Source of the DNA: Escallonia rubra
Taxonomy: Eukaryota; Streptophyta; Magnoliopsida; Escalloniales; Escalloniaceae
Assembly: GCA_033065855.1 (NCBI GenBank)
Contig: JAVXUO010001766.1
Span: 1 to 64,000, forward strand
Length of the DNA: 64,000 bases
Direction of reading: 5' to 3'
Position 1 is the stretch's first letter. Every line of letters starts with the position of its first letter. Shown here piece after piece: positions 11,029 through 21,100 of the stretch. The position numbers and the translations under genes are program-made. The notes beneath the pieces are model-generated. The model saw only the letters and a list, made by a program, of their open reading frames with translations, was not told the DNA's origin and ran no database searches.

Positions 11029-13917
11029 TCATAATTGGTAGATCACCCTTCCATCTTTGATGACGCGTTGGAAGGTGGTTTCAACCTTGTGTTTCTTGGA
11101 CTTGGGGGATGAAGGCGAGGGATTGGTCGGGACAGCAGATGGCGCCGTCGAGGTTGATGCCTTGTTTCCATTGCCTCTTTTGGACTTGGCCTTGGACTTG
11201 GCGGGCTTGTCCCCACACAGCTCGTCCCAACCTGGTAGTTTGGTGGAATGAATGTGAGTAGCATTCTCACCATCGGCAGCAATCTCAGTGAAGAAGGAGG
11301 CCTCGGCGAAGTAAGACTCGGTACATTCAAAAGGGGCCTTGGTCGCGGGGATGGTCACCGCTACCTCATGTCCCGTAGGACCGGCCACCAGTTTCACACA
11401 CTGGTGGTACGTCGAGGGGACAGCCTTGTTGGTATGAATCCAGGGTCGCCCAAGCAGGAGGTGGAAGGAAGATTCACTGTCTATCACGTGAAAAGTAGTG
11501 TCACGACGGACGGTTCCGACCATGAGGTTGACAGTGATGTGGCCAAGGGTGGACTGGTGGCCTTGCCCGAAGCCAGTAATTTTGACGGGGTCACGGATGA
11601 TCCTCCTTGGTGGTATACCGGCCTGCTGCAAAGTGGTTAAGGGGATGATGTTGATCGAGGCGCCGCCGTCTACCAAGGCGCGACGAAAGCCGGTGCCATT
11701 AACAGTGCACTCAAGGTACAACGGCCGGTTATGATGCTCAATTGGCGGTGAGTCATCGCCCGAAAAAATGAATGCGGTGGAAGGGATGTGTTTGAGCTCG
11801 GCCTGGGCGGCGAAGCATTCGGGCCCGAGGCCGGTAGTGACCTCGATCAAACAGTCCGAGAGATATGTCCGCGCTGCGGGTGAAAACCCCATTTCATCAA
11901 AGAAGTCTTTGATCTTCGTCATTCGTCCAGCTGAGGATGCTGGCTGGGGGGTAGAAGGTACACAAGTTGTGACCATAGGGGAGACTTCCGCAGAAGCTTC
12001 GGGGACGTGCGGCTCGACGTGGTCGGTAGTAACCATGAGCACCTGATGCTCGCGGTTGTTGTTGCCATGATTTGGGTACGGGTTCTTCCGCACGTCGTGA
12101 TGCTTCCGCAGCTGTAGGTCACCCGTCGCGACCTTTCTTGCGAAGATAGCTCGCAATGCATTGCAGTTCTTGAGGGGATGTCCAAGGGCCTGGTGGTAAG
12201 GGCAGTAGTTAGGCCTGGTTCTTTCTTCGTCTGTGATGGGGATCCTCACAGGTGGCAACTTGAAGTTGTTATCATTGGCAACCCATTCTGTCAGGAGCCC
12301 TTTTACCGTATTCAAATCACACGGAAAGGCGGGCGGAGTCTCCTGCTGTCGCCGCTTGTCGGAGCGTTGGTCCCCATCCGAGAACTGACGCTTAAAACCA
12401 GTGTGATTATTGACGTTGTTGTTGCTAGTGCTGTTGCTGTTGCGCTGGTTGTTGAATGTGTCAGCTGAGGCCAGCAGCGCATTTTGCGGGCGAGGCCTCC
12501 ATGGCTTGACATGACCGACCGTCTCGTAAGTACGGCGGGCTGTTTCCTTGAGGTGTCCCCATGACCTCAACTGTAGATTCTCGATATGCACACGGTAGAT
12601 ATCAGTCATGTTTTTTATGCATATGGGAACCAATGTCTCGTCCTTGCTGAAGTCCGTGCACTCAAGGCATTTGAGATGGAAACGGTGCACGTACTCATTC
12701 AAGTCTTCCCCTTGGTTCTGGCGGATGCCAGTAATATCAACAACACTCACGCGTTCGGCCTCGTAATGGAACTTGTCTAAGAACAATTGGACCATGTCGT
12801 TCCATGCGTGGACAGTCCCCGCAGGGATCTGGTGGTACCAAGTGTAGGCCAAGCTTATAAGGGACTTGTGGAATTCCCTCAACTTCAAGCTGTCTCCCGG
12901 GCCATACTGCTCCAATGAGCCTGCAAATCTTGTCAAATGCTCACGGGCGTTGCCCTCGCGTCCGTTGAAGAGCACAAAGGCTGGTTGTTTGTACTTCGGG
13001 GGATAGGGTATGGTGGCAATATCATTGACATATGGGGCATGGCCTGTCAGGTGGGCAGAGGGATGAGGCGTAGAGTTTTGTGACAAGCGAAGGATGAGTG
13101 TCTCCAAGTCTGAACGAGTGACATAGTTGGGAGACGGGTCGTCATGGACGGTTAAAGGGTGGTGACTGGCTGGGATGCCGCGAGCTCCCGAGCCCCCAGA
13201 AGGAGCAACTTGGTGGACAAGTTCAACGGAGGGTTGATATATGACAGGGGCTTGTGGTGGTAATTGTATATGGGCATGGGTGGTTGGGCGAGACATGTCC
13301 ACTGCTTGGGCATTGGTTTGATGTTGTTCGGTTGAGTAAGGGTTAGGTTCCATCTCAATTGAGTCATGGGTCTCAGAGGAGCTTCGCGCCGGCATGCGCC
13401 GAGGTGCAAGGACAGGGTGGATCTGTTGCAGCACGGGTCCAAGGTCTGCCTGAGGTCGGCGTGATGGCATCACGGGATGTAGTGCAGCAGCTGCATGAGG
13501 TGAAGATGTCGCAAGTCCTACCGCCAATGGTCTGGTTAATTAAGGCGGCGGTGGTCGCGACACTGGGGCCTGAGCGACGTCAAGAGCCAACTCAGGTCCA
13601 TAGGGTTGGACTGGTGCAATGGTTTGTTGGGAGGCCATCGCCTGTATGGACTTTTGCATTTCCATCACGGCTGTCATAAGAGTGGTTATAGTGGGTGAAA
13701 ACTGTTGGATGGCCGCGTTGACTGCAACTTGTATGTCAGGTGCGGTAGTTTGCGGCTGGTCTTGGGGACGCACAGCACTGGTCCCCTCATGTTCACCTGT
13801 ATGGTCCTCTTCTTGAACGGCATGGATAAGGCCCCGGCTGGCAGCCCTCATAACTCTTCGTTGTCTAGTCATGGAGATTAAGTGTGGAAGATAGAAAGAC
13901 TGCAGTACGATGCTCAC
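11029..13917 (-). CDS. gag: Ty3/gypsy gag and aspartic protease region
   Basis: The capsid part (Retrotrans_gag) is seen around 'REHLTRFAGSLEQYGPGDSL' and 'WYHQIPAGTVHAWNDMVQLF'. A zinc-finger-like 'CPYHQALGHPLKNC' follows. The protease has the flap and active-site region 'ALVDGGASINIIPL', with the DGGA form common in this lineage, and then 'LLLGRPWI'. The N-terminal part reads in the upstream portion, near the primer-binding site. I count about one break in gag. It lies directly upstream of pol, separated by less than 60 bp. Confidence 0.88.
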
Positions 13918-13919
13918 CT

Positions 13920-13939
13920 CCCCAGCGGAGTCGCCAAAA
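13920..13939 (-). other. Primer-binding site of the Tat-like element
   Basis: On the minus strand TTTTGGCGACTCCGCTGGGG follows the end of the 5' LTR (...GCATCA). A TTGGCGACTC... primer site in this position is typical of Tat and Athila-type elements. The exact tRNA was not determined. Confidence 0.7.
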
Positions 13940-14188
13940 TGATGCCAAGGAAAGTGGGTTCTTACTTACGTGAAGGTGCCACAAAGGCTGCAGTCCGTGT
14001 CAGCTTCCAAGTATGCAAAGTGGGAGACAGCAAAGACGGAGTAAGGGCTGAGGGCAAGGCTTCTCAAACGGGCCGTGAGGAATGGCAGTGCTGCGAAGGC
14101 AAAGCTAAGACGAACAGGGCCGGCAGTCGATAGTCCAAGTCAGGGTCCAATGCTACGGTCCGAAGTTACGGTCCAAAGTTACGTTTCT

Positions 14189-14226
14189 CTCACTAGAATC
14201 CAAGAGCTCCCAAATTCTAGAGTGAG
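14189..14226 (-). other. Near-perfect palindrome (hairpin) in R/U5 of the 5' LTR
   Basis: The arms CTCACTAGAATCCAAGAGCTC and GAGCTCCCAAATTCTAGAGTGAG pair along their length with one 2-nt bulge and a few wobble or mismatched pairs, centred on GAGCTC. It lies 50-90 nt downstream of the TATA box on the minus strand, so it would be in the first part of the RNA. Confidence 0.75.
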
Positions 14227-14280
14227 AAAGTGATTTTTGTAAGAAAAGCCAAAAGTCCCTTTTTGAGTTGTAAAGTTCAC

Positions 14281-14289
14281 TATTTATAG
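14281..14289 (-). promoter_or_regulatory. TATA box of the 5' LTR
   Basis: The minus strand reads CTATAAATA, flanked by GC-richer DNA. It is the only good TATA box seen in a suitable place in the LTR, about 340 bp before the LTR end. Confidence 0.7.
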
Positions 14290-14754
14290 GAAACAGGGTG
14301 CTTATGTCATAAAGTGCCACATGTCGTCCCCTGGGAGTGACACGTCACCAGGGGGTCCTAAAATATCGGTTCTCCGTTGGACTGCCGGTTCCTAAATTCG
14401 CGTTGCTTGCCCCACACAGCGTCGCTCTACCTGTCTGAGAAGACTGACCATACCGCGGTAGCATGATCAGAGTAAGCCCGTTGCCCCAGCCACCAATCCA
14501 AGCCCTTACTGAATCCCATGAGGCGCGTCAAGAGACGCGCGGAGAACCTGACAGCGGTGAGGGTTACCCCTGTAGCCAACTGCCAGGCGGACTAGGCGCG
14601 ATGCCTTCCGAAGACCTGTTCCCGTCCCGGAGTGACCCGTGGGTCATTGTCCTGGTGATGTCGACGATTGACAGTAACGTGAGTGGACATGGTCGCAGCT
14701 CAGTGCTCCGAGTCCGTGGCGAGGGGTCCTCATACCGGAGCCCCCTGTGACTGT

Positions 14755-14923
14755 GACGGCGATGGCTATGAGGTTGTGAGCCCATCCCGGTATGGGGGCC
14801 GAAGCCCCCCTTGTGATTGAGACGGCGATGGCTATAAGGTTGTGAGCCCATCCCGGTACGAGGCCGAAGCCCCCCTTTTGATTGAGACGGCGATGGCTAT
14901 AAGGTTGTGAGCCCATCCCGGTA
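14755..14923. repeat. About 65-bp tandem repeat, three copies, in the 5' LTR
   Basis: Units start with GACGGCGATGGCTAT near 14755, 14821 and 14886 and contain 'gttgtgagcccatcccggta'. They lie upstream of the TATA box in transcription terms. The matching part of the left LTR is outside the window. Confidence 0.85.
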
Positions 14924-15057
14924 GTATGCAACATGATTATGGCGCATGAGCGCGGTGCTTATAGCACGAGACAATACCTGGTGCCTGGGGCACGTGTTGT
15001 GAAAGTGGTGCGGCGATGATCGTCGCGGAACAACACTTGGTGCCGGGGCACGTATCA

Positions 15058-15206
15058 TGAGAATGGCGCAAGGGCGCGGCGACGAACGTCGCGGAGCAAT
15101 ACTTGGTGCCGGGGCACGTATCATGAGAATGGCGCAAGGGCGCGGCGACGAACGTCGCGGAGCAATATTTGGTGCCGGGGCACGTATCATGAGAATGGCG
15201 CATGGG
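15058..15206. repeat. 66-bp tandem repeat, three copies, in the right LTR
   Basis: These are the same units as at 109-456, near 15058, 15124 and 15190. There are three here against six in the other LTR, so the array changed length after insertion or during copying. Confidence 0.88.
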
Positions 15207-15396
15207 CGCGGGTTGGGTGTCTCGAAGACAGGATATGAGCTAAGTGTACCTGTCATAACAAGATAATGAATGCAACATGTAGTAGTGACAAATTTGGGGA
15301 GTGATGGTATGCGGTTGTCGGCGACGGGTCATTCGGCAGTAGCGCGCGACTTTGGGCGATGGGCCTCGCGGAAGCGGTGTGCGTTCATGGACAACG

Positions 15397-15650
15397 GACG
15401 TCCCGAGGTTGATGTACGAACGTCCGTAAGGTGATACACGACGGACGTCGCGAGGTTGATAGACGACGGACGTCGTGAAGTTGATGTACGAACGGACGTC
15501 GGGAGGTTGTTGCACGACGGACGTCGCGAGGTTGATGTACGAACGTCCGTAAGGTGATGCACGACGGACGTCGCGAGGTTGATGTATGAACGTCCGTAAG
15601 GTGATGCACGACGGACATCGCGAGGTTGATGTACGAATGTCCGTAAACAT
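15397..15650. repeat. Degenerate GACGGACGTCG tandem array, right LTR
   Basis: This is the counterpart of the array at 648-805, with about two more units of roughly 47 bp ('gtaaggtgatgcacgacgg' spacer). Confidence 0.8.
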
Positions 15651-16776
15651 CACGGAGGTGCAAAGACTCGAGAAAACAAGTGCGCGCAGGAGGGGAGACC
15701 ATTGGCCAAAATGGGGGGAAGGCCAAGGCTAACCCCTCGTGGAGGCCGAGGCCGACCCCCTAGGCATGGGGAAGGCCGAGGCCGACCCCCTGGGGTTGGC
15801 CAAGGCCAAATGGCTAACTCCCATGAAGGAGTCCAAGGCCACTCCCCCCTCTTGGTGAACTTCGGGCGCGCCGACAGTAGGTGGTTTGATGAGCAAAGAC
15901 AAATCCGAAAGTTGCATTATGACAAGCGTGTCGACATGAATCGTATCCATATGACGAACGAGGTGTCAAAGTCACGCGCAAAGCGTACGAAGCGAAAAGA
16001 GTGCGAAAAAAGGGGTTTGCGCGGAGGGGTGAACCACCGGGGGAAAATGGTCGAGGCCAACCCCTCCTGGAGGCCGAGGCCGACCCCCTAGGCCTGGGGA
16101 AGGCCGAGGCCGACCCCCTGGGGTTGGCCAAGGCCAAATGGCCAACTTCCAATTTCGGAGCCCAAGGCAATTTCTCCTTTTGCGAACTTCGGACGCACCG
16201 TCGGTAGGTGTTTTGATAAGCAATGACGAATCCGAAAGTTGTGTTGCAACGAGCATGCTACCAAGAATCGTACCCACATGATGAACAAGGTGTCAGAGTC
16301 ATGTACGAAACGTACGAAGCGAAAAAAGTGCAAAAAGACTTTGAGCGAAGAGTGAAGAACCGGGGGGGAAAGGCCAAGGCCAAACCCCCATGGGAGGCCG
16401 AGGCCGACCCCATGGCCTTGGGTGAGGCCGAGGCCGACCCCATGGTCTTGGGTGAGGCCGAGGCAGACCCCATGGGGTTGGCCAAGGCCTTTGTCCGTTA
16501 ACCCTGTTGCTCCGGTTGCGCCGTCGGTCGACATTTTTGGTAAGGTGTTTGGGTGATCTTGGTGTGACGATTGCGCTAGCGTGAGTGACGTCAATGCGAA
16601 ATAAAAATGTCTAAGTCGCGCACGAAGCACGTGAAGCGAGAAAAACACGTGTCTTGGGTGCGCGGGCACTGACCGGTTTGATGTGCTGGAAAATTGACCG
16701 TTGACAATGTTGACGTGTTCGCGCGTAGTGGGACCCCTAGCGGGCCATTGGGTCTGACCAAGATGGGTTGGGAACA

Positions 16777-17598
16777 AGTATATATCCACCAATGCTTAAT
16801 TCTCTAAGTGACTATATTAATTTATACCTCGCAACCACAACCTTCACCTCCTATAGCTACTAGTTGATAAAGCTACTCAAAGACACAAGTGGGGTTGCCG
16901 ATGGTTGGGAAAAACGAAGGCAAGTCCGGGTCACATCAAGAGATGGTTATCGCAATAAAGGGTGAGCCATCCCACATTTCGTAGAGAGGAAGATTGTGGG
17001 TCATGTTTGATCAAGCCTTAGCATCATAAGGTAGGGAGATTGTGTTATACCACATCGGATGTAAGATAATTTGTGATTGGTCTTATAAGACTCTGCCCAT
17101 AAACTCAAGTAATCTCAATGATATAAGCAAGCAATGAACAATAGCAACTATGAAGCAAGTATTCTTCGATTATGGATGAATGATTTATTTAGATTTAGAA
17201 AATGAAGTCACATAGCTAGTAACAACCCCCGTTTCTAGCAAACTTGATCAACATGCACATTTTTCTCTTTTATTTCTCGCTTCCTTATTACTCTCCGTAG
17301 AAAAAAAAAAGGCAAAATAGAAAAAAAGAAAAAACTTCAGGTCAAGATTTGTCCACGGGACAATTCTCAAATCCAAAGCAACTTTAGGCTCTGGGTTTGG
17401 GCTGGCAGAGGTGGCATTGACCCTTTTTTTTTTTTTTTTTAAACCCTTTTTGGTTTTATCCCTATGGAGTTTGTCATTACCTAACCACTGTTATTTTTTG
17501 TTGTCAAGCCTTCTACAATACGTTACTTGCTTTTTATTATACGTTACTTCTTTTTTTGTGTTTTTTTTTTTTAACAAACTTTGGCTGTTACCCTGATT
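16777..17598. other. Host DNA with an LTR-like fragment
   Basis: There is no gene. The part at about 16880-17130 resembles the LTR-like repeat at 29425-29841: shared blocks include 'gaaggcaagtccgg', 'gagaggaagattgtggg' and 'attggtcttataagac'. The rest is AT-rich, with an A/G-rich patch near 17300 and a T run at 17422-17440. Confidence 0.5.
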
Positions 17599-17790
17599 GT
17601 AAAAATCTTCCTACAACCCCTTATATAGTGACAATTAATAGTCGCTAAATATTTTCAATGGCTTTTCTATTAACACTTTTAACGATAACTTTTAACACCA
17701 CTTTTTTAGTGTTACTAAATAAAAGTCACTAGAAATATTTAACAATCATTAATTGTCGCTACATGGAGGGTAGGAGGAAGATTCCTTCGA
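17599..17790. mobile_element. Palindromic MITE-like element, about 190 bp
   Basis: The two halves are inverted copies of about 60-65 bp. The left arm (from AAAAATCTTCCTACAACCCC) pairs with the right arm (ending in TAGGAGGAAGATTCC), and both carry GTGACAATTAAT/ATTAATTGTCGC. It has no coding capacity. The family is not clear, and I could not fix the target duplication. Confidence 0.6.
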
Positions 17791-18131
17791 CCCGGATAAT
17801 AGCCATAAATTTTCCTTTTTTTTTTCCTTTTGAACGCTAATTAAGCGTGATTCCCACCAAATGGGGATGTCATCTTTGTAAATGTATCTATTTCCTTCCG
17901 CTCATTGCTTTCAGTAACTTGTCATATGTATATATCCCTTTCATTAACCAAAAAAAATTGCCTAGAAACTAGGAAACCATGGTACGACTCCGGCAAGATT
18001 GAGGGCGGCTTCTTTGCCGTCATATGTCACTGGTCTGTTCGTCCATTCTTCCAAATGCAACTGCCACGGTTTGAATTCAGAAAAAAAAAAACTGGGGATT
18101 ATTTCTCCCATCGGCAACGGAACTTCGTCCT

Positions 18132-21100
18132 TTAGTTTAGTTCTAGAAGCTGAACAGTTGCATCAAATCTGAAGGCATCACCAGGTTCGAATTCGGATTC
18201 CAGATCTTCAAAGCTTTGTTCTACTCTCAAATCTTTGCTGACTTTTAAACCTTCCTGCAATATGTCGTCAAACCGCATAAACGTTAAATGTTGCAACCAT
18301 CGGAGGAAAGTTATACTAATTCAGTTTTGCAATGTTATGTCAGCTAAGTAGTATGAACAGAGTCAGGATCAGCTCAAATGAATAGAGAGAATTTAAGGCA
18401 AAGTTAAACTGCTTCAATTCTCAAGGATGGCCAGAAAAATGTACCAACCTGATGGCAAAACAAAACTACTTCTTTTCAGAAAAAGACACGCAAGTCTAGT
18501 AATTGGAGGAAACTGCAAGTTTATTTCTTATTACGAGAAGTTCAAAAAAAAAAAATTTCTCTCTCTCACACACACACACACAAACACATTCAGAACATGG
18601 CTGGGTGTTAAACGATGCACTTTAAGAGAGAACCAACATGTGCACCAAAAGACAAATTTGTTTTTCTTTTCCTGCTTGACAAACTATGCCTTTTGAAAAT
18701 TAGCCAAAAATTTAATAATAATAAAACAAACTATGCTTTTATCACATGGTCTCTTGCAGAAGATCATTTAACCTAATTTTACTAAAGATACTGGAACCCC
18801 AATTATCTAATGGTGAAAGTTTTGACTATCCATTTCAGTAAACAGCGACTACGCCTGGAGTGCGTCACGTGCCACTAATTTGCGATACCCACAACATTAT
18901 TTTAACCCTTAGACCAGAAAATAAGGTGTGCATCTTGGCGCACCCGTTGGGGAGACACCCATCAACGTCCCCCCTAGGAAGCCACCAGGTGGGCGTCCCT
19001 AGAGGCCGCCTACCATGGCATCCTTGCAGGGGCTTGCGCACCTCTCTAAAATGTCACTATCATGACCAACCCACCCACCCCCCAACATATCCATCTCAAG
19101 ACGCCTACCTGGGGTGGTCAAACCCTCCTTACTCTTTTCCCTCTTCAACTTTCCCCCACCTCCTACCTCATGCACCCATGACCATGCACCTCATAACACC
19201 TTGCGTGAATGCACCTATATCACCACAGTTGACCATACTTATGCTCTATTCTATCGACATACAGGAAATTTTGGTGTGGCTGGATACCTTTGTCCCATGC
19301 CAATATGCCCAGTACCACACCCGTTACCGTGATGTCCACCAGTCACGCCCATATGTTGTCAATATGCTACTAGGCCGCAGCCTTGTGTTCACCGGCGGTG
19401 CACATGCGTCCTTCCTTCCTATGTTACGTGCCCCCCGCACAACACCTATATGTCGCACTCCCGCGCCGCGACTATGTTGCCTGCCCCTGGCACTGCCTGC
19501 TATTGCCCCGTCTATGCGACGTGCCCCAGATACCGCACCGTACCTCTGCACCTATCTGTCGGCCTCTACATTCACCACACCATACTCTCCCGCCTGGTTG
19601 TGCAACATGCTTTGACCTGCCCTTTAGAGTGCACACCAATATTACCTTAGGGAGCTCCAACTGCTCCGGCCAATGACTCCTCTTCCGCCACGTAGGCGAC
19701 TTCTCCAAGACACTACCTCAGTGAACTATGAGTGCTCCGGCACGAGAACTCACAGCGGGACAAGGGACTCCTCCAGGAAACTGGCTCATCGCGCTCCGAT
19801 TGCTTCGGCACAAGGACTCGTCACGGGATAGCCTACTCTTTTTAGACACTATCTTGCCAAGGGCTGCGTGACGATTTCTACGTGCTCCGGTACCAAGGGT
19901 TATTATTCAGGATCATGATCCCTATGTCACTTCGATATGGAGCAGGTCTTCTGAGGGCATTGTGCGTGGTCCACCTTACAGTCGGGCATAGAGCCTATCC
20001 CACCACTTCCAGGCTCTTTGCGTCTCTTCACGGGATTGAGCAAGCGTATTTGACAAGTATCACTCAGAAACATGATAAAACGCCAGGGAAAGATCTTTAT
20101 CAACAAAATTGGAGTACAATAATAAAAGTGGAGTGCAGTTGTTAATCCCTTTCATGCAATAGTAACTTAAAAAATGAAGAACATCTCACATATTTGACCC
20201 GTTACTGACCATCTGATATAGGTGCAGAGCGTACCATCTTTGAATCAAATGTTGACATGACAGATGTTATAAAAAAATTTAACTTTAATGATACCAAGTG
20301 TCTTATTAGTCATGCTGGTTTTGGCATTCACTAAATGAAGATCAAACATAAAGAAAGACAAAAGTAATGGTAAGAACAAACAAAGTCGAGCATCTTGCAA
20401 GTAAATTTGTAAGAAAAGGTAGAGAAAAAACAAAAAGAATATAGAAAAAGTAAGAAAGGAATGCAAAATATTAGGTATACCCTCCTGATGTATTCAGCTA
20501 TGGTAGAATTGATTACTTTCTTGATGACTTCCCTGTAAACTTTGGAAGGTCCAAGAACTTGTAGAAGAATGTCTCTGGGTATCTGGCACACGAATGTAAG
20601 CATAATTAACAACGGCTTTTGAAGCAAACAAGATCAAGATGTATATGTCTCGAACATGCATCGTGCCTTCTTCCTTATATCTTTCTTCTTAATATCTTCT
20701 AATCCGCTACTCTGTTATGCTAGTTTGTGGGGGGTAAAGGTACCTCGAGGGAAGGTTTAATGCTGCACCTGATGGTAAAGGTGGTTTCTAGAGAGAAAGT
20801 ATGAGGGTTCTGCAACTAAGCTAGCATTATATTAGTTGAAAGAATATACCCGTGCAAAGTAGAAGAGAAGAAAGAACAAATAGAAATAAGACACCACCGC
20901 ATAATGATGTCAATTGATCTTTTAATTTGTTTATCAGCACTTCCTTACTAATAACAATGACCTACGATACTTGGAAGTGAGGCTTGTTCAGTTGAATTTA
21001 TCATCAATCAGAAGAAAGGAAAGAACAATGTCAATAGTGGTTGTGGAATCATGAGCTTCATACAATGAGCCATACCAACAGAAATGTCCGTATATGCAGA

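Larger units (their letters stand above)
1..16776 (-). mobile_element. Ty3/gypsy LTR retrotransposon, Tat-like, with antisense PMD frame
   Basis: The element runs right to left: 5' LTR (13940-16776), primer-binding site, gag-protease, pol, an antisense PMD frame, a purine tract and the 3' LTR (ends at 1921; its outer part lies beyond the window). The LTRs have TG...CA ends. Pol order is protease, RT, RNase H, a second RNase H, integrase; the dual RNase H and lack of a chromodomain are known marks of the Tat lineage. Tat elements are also known for extra frames between pol and the 3' LTR. By eye the LTR copies differ by roughly 1-2.5% in unique stretches, so insertion is probably within the last couple of million years. 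Pol looks whole; I see about one break in gag and about one in the PMD frame. A 5-bp target duplication cannot be checked because the left end is missing. Confidence 0.93.
13940..16776 (-). repeat. 5' LTR of the Tat-like element (complete, about 2.84 kb)
   Basis: On the minus strand the LTR begins TGTTCCCAACCC at 16776 and ends ...GGCATCA at 13940, next to the primer-binding site. A TATA box at 14281-14289 places the transcript start near 14255, which gives a U3 of about 2.5 kb and an R-U5 of about 0.3 kb. The long U3 holds the tandem arrays. The five bases after the LTR are AGTAT, a possible target duplication that cannot be compared with the missing left end. Confidence 0.9.

Noticed and set aside
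18860-19615. 251-codon plus-strand frame rich in Pro, His and Thr
   Set aside because: No domain, odd composition, inside an intron of gene A and next to a retroelement-like primer region.
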